Below are positions 39,270 through 49,870 of a stretch of DNA of 64,000 nt, piece after piece. Location of the stretch: NCBI GenBank assembly GCA_963575745.1, contig CAUYUJ010016493.1:427501-491500 (forward strand), in the 5' to 3' direction. Positions within the stretch are counted from its first letter, which is position 1. Every line of letters begins with the position of its first letter. Under the pieces are notes generated by a model that saw only the letters and a list, made by a program, of their open reading frames with translations, ran no database searches and was not told the origin of the DNA. Made by a program: the position numbers and the translations under genes. Origin of the DNA: Prorocentrum cordatum (taxonomy: Eukaryota; Sar; Dinophyceae; Prorocentrales; Prorocentraceae).

Positions 39270-39765
39270 TTCCCTCCTCCCTCGTCGTTGCCGTCGTCGG
39301 CGTCGCCGTCCTTCCTCCTTCTTCGTCGTTCGCGTCGTCGCCGTCCTCCTCCTCCCTCGTCGTTGTCGTCGTTGTCGCCGTCGTCGTCCTCCCTCCTTCC
39401 TCGTTGTCTTCGTTGGCGACGTCGTCGTCTTCGTCGTCGTCGTCGGCGTCGGCGTCGTTGTCGTCTTCGTCGTCGTCGACGTCGGCGTCGTCGTCGCCGC
39501 CGTCGTCGTCGTCGTCGTCGGCGTCGTTGACGTCGTCGTCGTCGTCGGTGTCGTCGTTATCGTCGTCGTCGGCGTCGTCATCGTCGTCGTCGTTGTCATC
39601 GTCGTCGTCGTCGGCGTCGGTGTCGTCGTCGTCGTCGTCGTCGGTGTCGTCGTCGTCGTCGTTGTCGGCGTCGTCGAAGTCGTTGGAGACGTCGTCGGTG
39701 TCGTCGTAGTCGTTGTCGGCGGCGTCGTCATCGTCGTTGTCGCTGTCGTCGTCGGCGTCGCTGCT
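39010..39765. repeat. (TCG)n tract, about 755 bp
   Basis: Long CGT/TCG/GTC tract with CCTCC interruptions in its first half. Confidence 0.95.
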
Positions 39766-39887
39766 GTTACCAAGTGCCATGTGGTACCCACCGTCACGGT
39801 CTTAAGAGATTTTGCAAACCAAGTTGCGGGTGGGTCGGTGGGATGTTTGCGCGAGCAGTGGAGTGGACAACTCATTGCGAACAGAAA

Positions 39888-40020
39888 TTAATTGCACCAC
39901 ATAGATTGCACCACGCATATTGCTCTACATGTGTTGCACACCATGGAGTGTCCCAAACTAGTTACACCACAGACATTGCATCACATATATTACACAACAC
40001 CGATTGCGCAACATAGATGG
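39888..40020. repeat. TTGCACCACATAGA-type degenerate repeat, right block
   Basis: ATTGCACCACATAGATTGCA and related words, paired with 34835-34950 on the other side of the 1.27-kb repeat region. Confidence 0.65.
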
Positions 40021-40099
40021 CTATAATCAATGTGTGTAGAGGCTCGCGCTGGCTGACGATAACTATACACATATATACATAGATATACCTACATACACA

Positions 40100-40215
40100 T
40101 AGAGAGATAGAGAGCGAAAGTGCGTGAGAGAGAGAGAGACAGAGAGACAGTGAGAAGGAGAGTGGGACAGAGAGGCGAGCAAGAGAGAGAGAGAGAGACA
40201 AAACAAAAAAAATAG
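40100..40215. repeat. (GA)n microsatellite
   Basis: GAGAGA runs with GACAGAGAG and AGTGAGAAGG interruptions. Confidence 0.9.
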
Positions 40216-40269
40216 AGAGACGCGCCGCAGGCGAGCTCAGCGTCCTGGACCAGCAGCTCAGCAGCCAGG

Positions 40270-40313
40270 AGGCGACCACGACAACCGACGACCGACGACG
40301 GACGACCGACGAC

Positions 40314-40372
<59 letters not shown>

Positions 40373-40400
40373 GCGGCGCCGGTGGCGGCGGACGACCGAC
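40270..40400. repeat. (GAC)n / GACGACCGAC microsatellite
   Basis: ACGACCGACGACG words grading into about 55 bp of pure GAC and then GGC. Confidence 0.95.
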
Positions 40401-40488
40401 GACTGACGACCGACACCGACGTTCGACGTCCCGCCCCAGGGCTCCCGACCCCTGGGGGTAGCTTTGCGTCCTGGATCCGTTTTTGATT

Positions 40489-40720
40489 CGAGCAGTGGCG
40501 AAGCGTCCTGGCTCGCCTATAGCCCCACCAAACAATTTTATAAGAACCTTGTGTGGTTTCCACGACATGTTCTTAGAACATTTCTGGCGGAGTCTGTCTT
40601 GTTGTAACACATCGGGTTTACGTTCTCTGGACGTTGTTTTTGTTATTAGAACATTTTGAGGTTCTAAGAACATTTCGTGGTAGGACTATAGGAATGCCGG
40701 GACGGTCGGTCACTGCTCAA
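40489..40720. mobile_element. inverted-repeat element family B, copy 2
   Basis: Starts TCGAGCAGTGGCGAAGCG and ends CGGTCACTGCTCAA; inner CGCCTATAG and CTATAGGAATG. TTTGAT lies immediately outside both ends. The internal GTTCTTAGAACATTTCTGGC is as in copy 1. Confidence 0.8.
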
Positions 40721-40999
40721 TTTGATGGCCCCGGGCCCGAGCACGGGTCCCGGAGGCTGGAATCGAGGAAAAAACGCCAAGACTGAAAACATACATATCG
40801 TCGGAGATTCGGGGTGCAAGAACTGACCATCTGCTCCCCATACCTCTCCAGAGGTGCGCTCTGACCAGCATGTCGAGCCGAATCCAACAGGGGCGACGGG
40901 GCAAGGGCAGCAGTATCGGCATTTGCCCCTGGTCGAACCTTACGATCCGAAGCGCGTCTCCCCCTCCCCCCCTCTGACCTGGCATCGGCGTCACCCCAG

Positions 41000-41364
41000 C
41001 ATACTTCTACTATATGTGCGTCGCTCCCCGGGGGCGATGCGCGCACCGAGAAATCTTATAGTATATGCGTCGTGGCGGGCGCTTTCTGGCCACACCGCTC
41101 GGGAAACGATGCACTACAAGATGGGTATACTATATGTTTGGGTCGGACGCGCGCCTCCAAGGAGAACATATAGTACTAGTACGTCTTTGTGCGTCCCATG
41201 GCAGCGCCGCCGCGGCAGGTCGTCGAGATCGGGGAGAACGGCGCCGTCGACCCCGCCGGGCGCTCGTCGGGGGGCGCCTCCCGCGCGGCAGTGGGAAGGT
41301 TCCCGAGGCGGAGGCCTCTCCTCTCGGCGGCGCGCCTGCGCGGGGGAGACGGCTCAGAGGGTTC
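41000..41364. other. no confident gene; CATATAGT words
   Basis: ACTATATG or its complement CATATAGT occurs around 41009, 41070, 41126 and 41165. A + frame from 41195 (MAAPPRQVVEIGENGAVDPA) could be an exon, but boundaries and homology are lacking. Confidence 0.3.
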
Positions 41365-41520
41365 CCATCCTCCTCCTCCTCCTCCTCCTCCTCCCCCCTC
41401 CCCCTCCCCCTCCCCCTTCCCCCCTCCCCCTCCTCCTCCTCCTCCTCCTCCTCCCTCCTCCTCCTCCTCCTCCTCCTCCTCCTCCTCCTCCTCCTCCTCC
41501 TCCTCCTCCTCCTCCTCAGC
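41365..41520. repeat. (TCC)n microsatellite
   Basis: About 155 bp of TCC/CCC then pure CTC. Confidence 0.95.
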
Positions 41521-41539
41521 AGGAGGTTTTCGGACGACT

Positions 41540-41770
41540 TCGTCGGTGTTCGGCGGTGTTCCAGCGTCGGGACGCGTTCCAGCAGCTGCGCCTCGCCGAG
41601 AGCCTGCGGGGGGTGCCCCGACCATCCCGAACGGCCGCCGGAGGTCCGAGCGACGTCCCGAAGATCAGCTTCGGCGGCGCGCGGGGGGGGGAGGCGAGAG
41701 GGGGCAAGCCTCCTCATACGGCGGCGGGGCTTCTCGGAGGCCTTCCGGCCTTCTGAGAAGCCCCCCTGTC
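41540..41770 (-). repeat. family N repeat, inverted long copy
   Basis: Complement of the 25860-26030 copy, including GGGCTTCTCAGAAGG, the CGGCGGCCGTTCGGGA and the CTCGGCGAGGCGCAGC blocks. Its apparent + frame should therefore not be read as an exon. Confidence 0.7.
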
Positions 41771-42627
41771 AACGGCACCGTAACGGGTACTTACTAACGG
41801 GTACTTTGAAATGTTGCCGAAAGTTGCCACTTTAGGGCCTTTTTCTTGCATTGCAGCTTTGCCCACATCGGGAAGGGTTGGGTTCGCTGGGTCACTGGCC
41901 AAAGTACCCGTTTGTGGAGTCCCCGTTTGAGGGGCGCTGACCCTGGGTTTGCGGAGAGAGGGCTCAGGGAGTTCCTGAGGCCAGAGGCCTTCTGAGCCTC
42001 CCACCTGCCTTCCCGGCTGGGCGCGCCGCCCAGCTCGGGTCTTCGGAGCGTCCGTGCCAAAGCAGCGGCCTGGGGCGGGGGAGCATGCTCGGGCTCAGGA
42101 CGGAGGGTCAGCACGGAGGTTTGCCAGACATTTTCGGCGTTTGGAGGCCGTTTTTGGCGCTCCGGGGGCCGTCGCAAATCCAGGGCGAAACAAAGATGCC
42201 CCCGAGAGGTGATTGCGAGAGCCAGGCAACGCTACAACGCATCCGTCGTTCATAACGGTAAACATCCTAAGAACGCCATGCCCCTCACCTTGCCTAGGTA
42301 TGGCGAGCTCGGCCCACACGATGGCCAGTGCTCCCGTCCGCGGCTGCACCCATCGGCCGACTGGTGGCCCTCCTCCCTCTCCGCCTCCTCCTCCTCACCC
42401 GGCTCCTCCCTCTCTTCAGGAGCGAAAGAAGGACGTACACGTACATGAATCCACGCTGTTTTCGAGATTTCGCATTGCGCGAATATTCGTATCACGCGCG
42501 TACGTCCTTTGTGGGCTCCTCCCTCTCCTCCCCCCCCATCAACTCATGATGGAGCTGATGCATATGATGCCCCTCGCGCGAGCGCGCGATCTTGGCGCCG
42601 ATCCTTCCCGTCATCCTCCCCGTCCCC
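41771..42627. other. no gene recognised
   Basis: Unique and pyrimidine-rich DNA. It includes a partial family N word (GAGGCCTTCTGAGCCTCC near 41978-41996). No domain was recognised in open frames of up to 280 codons. Confidence 0.4.
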
Positions 42628-42739
42628 CTCGGGCTGGGCCGCCGGCACCTTCTCCCTGGACACCCAGAGCGCCGCGGCTCTGTGCGCACCGTGGCTCCCC
42701 AGAGGTCTGGACCTACGTCCGCAGGCCGAAAGATTTCAG
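42628..42739 (+). CDS. candidate exon upstream of an F element
   Basis: Reads GWAAGTFSLDTQSAAALCAP, then WLPRGLDLRPQAERFQ, ending in phase 0 exactly at ATTTCAG where family F copy 4 starts. G/C third positions dominate. The function is unknown. Confidence 0.4.
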
Positions 42740-42898
42740 GAGGGGAAAAAACACACAGACACAATTAATCCTCGATTCCCAAGAAAATATGGGAAAATAT
42801 GGGAAGTGGGGGGGAAGACAGAAACCCAGAAAATATGGGAAAATATGGGGAATCTGTTTATTTGTGTGTATTTATTTGTGTGTCCTGGGGCCCCTTCA
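42740..42898 (+). mobile_element. introner-like element family F, copy 4
   Basis: 159 bp, GAGGGGAAAAAACACACAG to GGGGCCCCTTCA. It contains three GAAAATATGGG units. The right junction reads TTCACAC, so the AG acceptor is not present at the expected place. Confidence 0.65.
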
Positions 42899-43261
42899 CA
42901 CATGTCGGAAGCGACGCGCCGATCCCCTCTGTTCTCCTCCCACCTCCGCTTGCCTCTTCCCCCATCCTTCCCCTCTTCATCCTGGGAAGACCCCCCTCCC
43001 CCGCAGAATCATAGCATTGGTCTGCAGATCCACAGTTCCGTGGATAGCATGATGTTTCGCTTGCGGTGCTCCGCGGATCCCATTTCCCCTGGGTCCCGGA
43101 TGTTAATTATTATTATGTATTCATTCCCAGGAAATAAATGGATCCATCGTTTTTTCACACGCAGGAAATTGGATCCGCGCAACACAGAAATAGGATCCAC
43201 GAAACTCGCCCACACGCGAAAAGGGATCAAATTGGATCCGTTGGTGTTCTCATATTTTTAG

Positions 43262-43675
43262 TCCAAGAGGAAAAAACTTTCGGCCTGGGGATGTATTCCC
43301 GAGGACTGGTTCTTCATCCTGAGTCGTTTCTTGATAGTAGAGGACTGGCCTACGGTATACTTCACACGGAAGTGGGAATGGGCATCGCGCGTCGCAACCC
43401 ACGACTACGACAGATGGACGCGGCTCTCACTACAGTGGACCCCGAACACCCACGACCCACGCCAAATCCTACGACGCCACGGAGGACAACGGAAAAGATG
43501 GGATGCCGAAATCACACAATTCGTACGCACAGTCACTACACACGAGGGAGACGACGACCACAAAAGGTGGATACACATTGCGACGGACAAGAAAGCATGC
43601 TCGGCGTTGGAGCCGAAATTTCTGGCTTCTGTCACTTGTGGGGATTGCGCGCGAAACTCCCACTTCACGGTCTGA
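43262..43675 (+). pseudogene. 3' end of a non-LTR retrotransposon reverse transcriptase
   Basis: An open + frame of about 135 codons ending in TGA. It reads CIPEDWFFILSRFL, then FTRKWEWASRVATHDYDRW, then GGQRKRWDAEITQFV, then a W...A.DK..CSALEPKF ending. This matches the C-terminal region of LINE-type reverse transcriptases (a KW.WA.H/R, a GR.R.RW and a W..A.D...W..LE..F pattern), where the His/Arg-rich block follows the polymerase thumb. No catalytic palm motif is present, so it is a 5'-truncated copy, as is usual for LINE insertions. The family assignment is by pattern recall. Confidence 0.7.
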
Positions 43676-44005
43676 GGAGTCCGTCCTCCTCCTCCTTCCC
43701 TGACCTTCCAGAGAGCTATTTTTTAGCACGGGAGGCCTCAAAACCTAAAAAACTAAACGAAACAGCCTAAAATCAAGACGTTGAATAGCTCTGGGATAGG
43801 TTTTTAAGTCGCTTGGCCCTCCTGGAAGGTCAGGGTTCCTTCCCCCTCGACTAAGGTTCTTTCTCGGCGCTCCGGCGCCACCGCCGGGCTCTCGTAGGGC
43901 CGTCCCCGCCGGGACGACTGACTGGCGCTTCGCCTCGCCTCGCCTCGTTTCTTGACAGACCGTGGGGCTCAGTCATTGTATTGTCTTTTTCATGGGAGCC
44001 TCAGC

Positions 44006-44185
44006 TGGGATGACCGTGGGGGTTCCTAAGTGGATAGGGGGGTTACAAGTGGGTGCCAAGGTGGGTTATATCTGGCCCAATCTGGCTTTGTGACCCACTT
44101 ATAAGCCAGGTTGGGCCAGATATAACGCACCTTGGCATCCACTTGTAACCCCCCTATCCACTTAGTAACCCCCACGGTCATCCCA
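44006..44185. mobile_element. large palindromic element U
   Basis: 180 bp with arms of about 80 bp: TGGGATGACCGTGGGGGTT to its complement, including GGTTATATCTGGCCCA. The loop is about 15 bp. The left junction is CTCAG and the right junction CCCAG, so both ends carry AG. The interior has no coding frame. Confidence 0.85.
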
Positions 44186-44587
44186 GAGAGGGTCCCCAAA
44201 GCCCTTGCGGTGTGGAGGATGACGTCCGGAGTTCGCCGGACACGGTCGACAGATGGACGAAATCTAGACGAAAGGCTTACGAGGGGTGGTCGAAATCTGC
44301 ATGAAATCCGGGCGAGATCGCGTGTATGCTAGGGCCGCGGAGGTCCACCGAGACTCCCCATTCAGGCTCACCCGACAGTCAGAGCCCCCCGGGAGGGCGA
44401 GAATTGCCAAAGGCCACCAGCTAGGAGTCCCACGACGCCAGGAGATCTGGGCCCCCTCCACCTCCCACTCGTCTTCCCCGGCTGCCCCCTGGCTGCTCTT
44501 TCCCCCTGCTCCGTTGCCGCCCGCCACCTCCTCCCCGCCCGCTTCTCCCCCCCCCGGGGTTCCGCTGGAGCCCCGCCCCGGCCCGAG

Positions 44588-44682
44588 GTCCTGCCGATGA
44601 TCCCGGCGCAGACGAGCCACCTGGTGCGCGCGGAGCTCACCTTCACGTCCTCGGTGGACATGCTGCCGGGCGAGGACTTCCG
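44588..44682 (+). CDS. candidate exon
   Basis: After GCCCGAG the frame reads VLPMIPAQTSHLVRAELTFT, then SSVDMLPGEDF. The AELTFTSSVD pattern resembles adhesion- or beta-sandwich-type repeats seen in large cell-surface proteins of protists; this is a resemblance only. The 3' edge is uncertain. Confidence 0.35.
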
Positions 44683-44897
44683 CGGCGGGAGTTCGGGAAG
44701 GGGGGGAGGAATGAGGGCGGGGGGGGGGGCAAGCTAGGCGCGCTCGCGCTACATTTGACACCCTCTCCCTCCCCCCCATCCCTTCCCGTTGCGTCGATGT
44801 TTCTCTATCCGCGGACGCATGCCATAGCCGACCTGGAACTCCAAAAAGGACCCCATCATGTTATGCGCAATCGGAACGGGGGAGCTGCGCACATAAT

Positions 44898-45010
44898 GAG
44901 GAGGAGGAGGAGGAGGAGGAGGAGGAGGAGGAGGAGTTGGTGGAGCAGGAGCAGGAGCAGGAGGAGAAAGAGGAGGATGAGAAAGGAGGAGGGCGAGGAC
45001 GAACAGCAGC
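44898..45010. repeat. GGA-rich microsatellite
   Basis: Pure GAG for about 40 bp, then GGAGCA and GGACGA words. Confidence 0.9.
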
Positions 45011-45482
45011 AGCAACTGGAGTGGAATGAGTAGGTCGAGCAGGAGGACCAGGGGAAGACGGAGGAGGCGAAATGAGAGGGGCGACAACGATGAAGCAAAG
45101 GTCGGATCCAGAAAAGGGGCCCGCGCTGGGGCGACAGCGCCACTCTGAACAACGGGAGCAAAGCGCCGATCCGAAAATGAGGCCCACGCTGCAGCGGGAG
45201 CACCCCGTCTTCCCTCAACGTGGGCGCCCTCGTCGTCGCGCTCCTCCCTTTCCTTCCCCGCATTGCGACGCAGCGCGCTTCTGTGGCAGGGCCTGCGTGG
45301 CAGGCCGCGTTACCCAAGAGGCTTCCGCCATTCCGCCGGCCCCCAGCATAGGAACGAACTCTCACGGGCAAAGCTTTCTGGGCCTCGTGGGCAGCGTTTG
45401 GATGCTTGTGTCACCCCTCTTTGGGGCTCATCGGGGCGTCTCGGTGGCTTCTTGGGCCCCTTCTGACGGTCTCGAACATCGT
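45011..45482. other. no gene recognised
   Basis: Unique DNA. I could not identify a domain in frames of either strand. Confidence 0.4.
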
Positions 45483-45830
45483 CGAAATCGGGGTGGAACT
45501 GCATGCGAAACTTGCCACTGGGGCCTTCGGTGGAGCTCCCTGTGGGGCCACGAACCGTGTGAGGGATGCGCCGAAATGGGGATGGAACTGCATGCGAACT
45601 TTGCCACTGGGGTCTTCGGTGGAGCTCGCTATGGGGCCACGAACCGTGTGAGGGGTGCGCCGACATGGAGGCGGAACTGAATGCGAATTTTGCCACCTGG
45701 GTCTTCGGTGGAGCGGGGCCACGAACCGTGTGAGGGGTGCGCCGAAATGGGGGTAGAAGTGCATGCGAATTTTGCCACTGGGGTCTTCGGTGGAGCTCCC
45801 TATGGGACCACGGACCGTGTGAGGGGCGCA
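45483..45830 (+). repeat. 89-bp tandem repeat family T, array 1
   Basis: About four units with GTGTGAGGGGTGCGCCGA, GAACTGCATGCGAA and GGTCTTCGGTGGAGC. All frames are mostly open, so the ORFs here are not genes. Confidence 0.85.
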
Positions 45831-45864
45831 TGGGGTGGGAGGAGGGGGAGGAAGGAGGACAGAG

Positions 45865-45920
45865 AACGCGGGGCGCTGTCTCTTCAAAACGAGGACCCAA
45901 CACCACAGGATTGTTGGGAA
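45865..45920 (+). repeat. sequence S next to T array 1
   Basis: CGCGGGGCGCTGTCTCTTC, AACGAGGACCCAACACCAC and GTTGGGAA. The same sequence lies next to T array 2 at 51002. Confidence 0.75.
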
Positions 45921-46650
45921 ATCCAAGGCGCCGAGGGGGTGGGACACCTACCGCGCGTACTGATGGCAGAGAAGCAAGTAGTATTCAAAAGGTGCAGCTG
46001 TGTAAGGAGAGGGGAGAGTGAGAAGGAAAGAAGAGGGGGGAGGAGGAGGGAGAGGGAGAGGGACAGGAGATGTGGGCTGATGTTATTTTTCCTTCCTCTG
46101 TCCTTCCCCGCTTCTTGCTTCCCCTCTTCCTCCTCTTCCTATCATTCCTCCCGACTGCGCCTCCGCATCTCCTTTAATCCTGCTTCTCCTGCCCCTCCTC
46201 GTCCTCCTCCTCCTCATCCTTCTCAGTTCTCGTCCTCCTGATTATCATCACCCCTATTCCTCATAGACAGTGAGCGGTTGGGCTTCCTTGCCGCTCATTG
46301 TCTTGAAGCGGGAATTGCATGACGTACACGGGTGGCGCATGGACGATGTTCATATTGAGGTTACCGCGTACCGCGCACACGCGTCCTAAAGGCTTCCAAC
46401 ATGTACACGGATGGATTGTGGCTGATTTTCATCAAATTTGTATTCCCCCACGAACGCCGTACAAGTGCGTGTTACAAGTGCTCGACAGATTCGCGGGCGC
46501 AGGGCGTTTCTTCTTGAAGGTACGATTCCCAGTTGAGGCCTCACCGAAGTGCACGACCAACAGCGTCAGCACCTGCGACCGCTGCACGGCGGCACGGCGT
46601 GGTGCTCGCCAGATGTGTAGACGTCTCTCGAGACGTCATCTTGGAGAGCC

Positions 46651-47430
46651 TGGGGGGGTCTGGGGACGGTGTTTTGGAGGGTTCTCCCACGGGGGAGGTC
46701 TGAAATGGCTTGTCTTGGAGGGTCCAGACCCCCTCCCTTTTATTACGAAATCTGGAGTAGACGTCTCTCGAGGCGCCATCTCAGGCCTCATTTGGTCGCA
46801 TGGCCACTGCCTGCCGCGATCGCAGCGGGCACGGGGAGGGAGGGCGGTCTCCCCCGCTCGAGACGGGGCCGTCGCCGGGAGCACTCTTCTCTGGACCGAG
46901 AGAAGGGAGGAGGAGGGAGGAGGAGGGAGGAGGAGGAGGAGGAGGAGGGAGGAGGAGGAGTCGAGGGGCGGCGGCGTCCAAGGAAGGGCCCCCTCGCCGG
47001 AGCAGGCGAGGGTTGCGGAAGTGTCGTTCGTGGCGAAGTACTCCAGACTTCGTAATAAAAGGGAGGAGGTCTGGACCCTCCAAGACGATCAGAGCGTGAA
47101 TTACCTGCCCCGCTTTCGCTTCCAGGCAAAACCAAGCCATACCACGCGCCTCCTCGTCAAGCGGCCTGACCAGTACAGGCCGCAATTTGGCATCGTTTGG
47201 TATCTCTTGGAAGCGAGGGTGGTCAAAAGCGAGGTAGGTTTGTTTTCCCCCTATAATACATGGGAGGGGGTCTGGACCCTCCAAGGCGAGCCATTTCAGA
47301 CCCCCCCCTCGTGGGAGAAGCGTCCAAAACATCGTCCCCAGACCCCCCCAGGCCCTCCAAGACAGCCTGGAAGAGACCCCCCCCCCGAAATGAGACCCCC
47401 TCCCTTTTATTACGAAATCTGGAGTATTGA
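46651..47430. mobile_element. mosaic foldback element G
   Basis: Left arm 46651-46745 (GGGGGTCTGGGGACGGTGTT with GGTCTGAAATGGC) is the complement of 47258-47350. A shorter piece, TTTTATTACGAAATCTGGAG (46740-46760), appears inverted at 47035-47062 and direct at 47408-47428. The pieces form a compound inverted-repeat element about 780 bp long. Confidence 0.65.
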
Positions 47431-47590
47431 GTCGGGCCTGTCCCTATACGGGGGGGATAATTCAAGAATGGTCAAAAGATTAGTCTGGGGGCGTTTTTTT
47501 GTGCATTTTTCGATCATGTTTGAAGATGTGTTGCGTATTTGTGATGTTTCGTCGGGCATCTGCCTGTGGGGGGACAGGCCCGACCCAAGC
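47431..47590. mobile_element. MITE-like family A, copy 5
   Basis: Starts GAGTCGGGCCTGTCCCTATA and ends GGGGACAGGCCCGACCC. It lies directly after element G. Confidence 0.75.
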
Positions 47591-47692
47591 GAAGCAGCGA
47601 CCTCCAAAACTCTGAAGAGAAAACGCCTTCGCCTGCCCCTGGAGGCGGCCGGCGATGGCGACTGGGGGGGGGCTCCAGAATCAGCGAGCGAC

Positions 47693-47863
47693 GAACGGTA
47701 TAAAATAAACTTTTTCGCTGTCGGGGGCGCCTGTCCCTGGGCAGCTGGAAAGTTTATACCCCTGGAAAGTTTATACCCCTACGGTGCCACCGTAAGGGTA
47801 TAAACTTTCCAGCCGCCCAGGGACAGGCGCCCCCGACAGCGAAAAGTTTATTTTATACCGTTC
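47693..47863. mobile_element. foldback element family C, copy 5 (near perfect)
   Basis: Arms GAACGGTATAAAATAAAC and its complement. Inside lies GGGGGCGCCTGTCCCTGGGC and its complement, and CTGGAAAGTTTATACCCC is directly duplicated. It shares only its ends with the other C copies. Confidence 0.8.
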
Positions 47864-47939
47864 TTCGCCCGTTAACAGAAGGCCAGCGAAGGAGATAGCA
47901 GAGCACAAGACGGGCGCAGAGGCCGAGCCCCTCTTGCGC

Positions 47940-48042
47940 GGCCGGGGGGGAAGGAGGAGGCGAGGGAGGGGGGGCGGGGGTGGCAGAGTGGGAGCGGGGG
48001 GGGGGAGGGGCAGCGGGAAGCGGGGGCGCGGAAGGTGGGACT

Positions 48043-48074
<32 letters not shown>

Positions 48075-48140
48075 GAAGAGGGAGGAGGAGGAGGAGGAGG
48101 AGGAGGAGGAGGAGGAGGAGGAGGAGGAGGAGGAGAGAGC
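47940..48140. repeat. G-rich and (GGA)n tract
   Basis: G runs to about 48045, then about 90 bp of GGA. Confidence 0.9.
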
Positions 48141-48262
48141 GGGGCAGCGGGGGGCGATGGGGGGAGTGGAAGGGAAGGTCGGTGCCCCTCTCCCCTCCTC
48201 CTTGCTCTCCCCTCTCCCTCGCTCCCTCGCTCGCTTTCCTCCCTCTGGGAGGGCGTGACCAG

Positions 48263-48328
48263 GAGCTGATACTGAAGAGCCTGGAGCAGCCAGACACGCC
48301 CGGCGTCTTCATACCAGCGCTCTCGCCG
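48263..48328 (+). CDS. candidate exon
   Basis: 66 bp, 22 codons, between GTGACCAG and a GT donor (CTCGCCG|GTGCC), phase 0. It reads ELILKSLEQPDTPGVFIPAL. It is short but clean at both edges. Confidence 0.4.
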
Positions 48329-48615
48329 GTGCCCCCCCTTCTCTTTCTCACTCTCTGCGCCTGCTCTCCTTCCATCCACTCCCCCGCGCCTCCCCATCCA
48401 CTCGGCTCCACACCATCCCCATTCATTCCTTCCCCTGCCACTCCGTCATTCCCCTCGTCCCACTCCTCTGCCTTGCTCCATCCTCTTCTCCCTTTCTCTC
48501 CCTCTTTCCTCTCCTCCCTATTGCCCTTCCTTCCCGTCCCCTCCCCTCCCCTCCCCTCTCGTATCCTTGCCCTACCTCCCATGCTCTCCATCCCTACACC
48601 CCATGGGACACGATC
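48329..48615. other. pyrimidine-rich DNA, no gene
   Basis: C/T-rich sequence with CCCTCCCCTCCCCTC words near 48540. Confidence 0.5.
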
Positions 48616-48720
48616 TATGTGAGAGGTGTGCCGGATTGGGAGAAGGGGCGACATGCCAGCGCCCCTTTAGGGGTGCAGTTGGAGTTCTCTGTGGGGGGGC
48701 ACGTTCCGTGTAAGGGGTTG
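48616..48720 (+). repeat. isolated family T unit, degenerate
   Basis: GTGAGAGGTGTGCCGGATT followed by GTTGGAGTTCTCTGTGGGGG, resembling a diverged unit of family T. Confidence 0.5.
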
Positions 48721-48724
48721 GCAT

Positions 48725-48885
48725 GCAGCGGACAGCAAGCCACTCGATGCCAACCCATGCCAGGCAATGCCAGGCAATGCCAGGTAATGCCAAGCAATCC
48801 CAAGCAGTGTGAGGCGATGCCAGCCAATGCCAGGCAATGCCATGCAATGCAACGGCAAGCAGCGCCAAGCAATACAACACAATGT
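48725..48885. repeat. decamer array AATGCCAGGC
   Basis: About 15 copies of AATGCCAGGC-like units, increasingly degenerate (AATCCCAAGC, AATACAACAC) towards the right. Confidence 0.85.
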
Positions 48886-49084
48886 ATATGATTCACGCTT
48901 CGCGTAGCCCCACCAGCCCATTCAAAAACCCTGCCGATGAGAGTTGACGGGAAAAGGGACGAAGAGACACATATAGTGAAACAAAGCTGGCAACCACGAT
49001 AAACACAGAGATTTCTGGAAACAGTGGAATAACCTTGGAGGGCCTCTTCGGGTCATCCCTGGGGCCCGCGTGGGGGCGAGGGAA

Positions 49085-49250
49085 GGAGGAGGAGGAAGAC
49101 GACGACGACGACGACCACAACGAAGAGGAAGAGGAGCAACAGGAAAAGGAAGACGGTCGAGGGCAAGGACGATGGGGGGAGGAAGAGAAGGAGGAGAAAG
49201 AGGAGGAGGAGGAGGAGGAGGAGGAGGAGGAAGAAAAAAGAGGACGAGGA
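49085..49250. repeat. GGA/GAC purine tract
   Basis: GAC run at 49097-49115, then GAA/GGA words to 49250. Confidence 0.9.
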
Positions 49251-49254
49251 CAGA

Positions 49255-49870
49255 GCCCTCACACTCGCTCCTTGGAGCCCTCTGGGACTCTTTTGGGAGA
49301 TCTCGGGGTCCTCTTCGGGCTCGTTGAGGGGCTCTTGGGGCCCTCTTGGGGCTCGCTTGGGCCCTCTTGGGGGCCCTGGAGGGCCTCGTGGGGCCACGAG
49401 GCTATCCCCCGATTTCGCGCACCCGACTCCGCCCTCCCCCACCCCACCGCACCCCACCCCACCCCCCAAGAGCCCTCGAAGTCGCCTCTTGGGGCCTTCT
49501 TGGGGCGCTCTTGGCGCGCTCTCGGGCGCTGGTGGGGGCTCTTGGACCCTTCTTGGGTCTCTCTTGGCCAATCTTGGGGCCATCTTGAGAGGCCTCAAAA
49601 GCGCATCGTGAGCGAAAAGTCGAGAATGCAGAAGTCATTGATGTTCCGTAGGTGTTAAAATGATGTTGGCCTCCTGGGAGGATTTTGAGGGGGCTCGGAG
49701 AGCACTTGGAACCGTCTTGTGGCCTCGTCGGCCTCTTTGGAGGCATGTCGGAAGCTACCTCCTTGAACCACCGTCGGTTCTCGAGCCGCATTGGACGCTA
49801 TCTTGGAGTACCGGAGGCCCTCTTGGTGCCATCTTGCGCCATCTTGGGCGCTCTGACCGATCGCGATCCA
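49255..49870 (+). repeat. family H decamer array, copy 5
   Basis: CTCTTGGGGCC units with the AT-rich core at about 49605-49670 (CGCATCGTGAGCGAAAAGTC). Confidence 0.65.

Noticed and set aside
41520-41720. An apparently gene-like + frame with QRRDAFQQLRLAESLRG
   Set aside because: The same DNA occurs inverted at 25910-26040 as part of family N, so it is more simply explained as a dispersed repeat.
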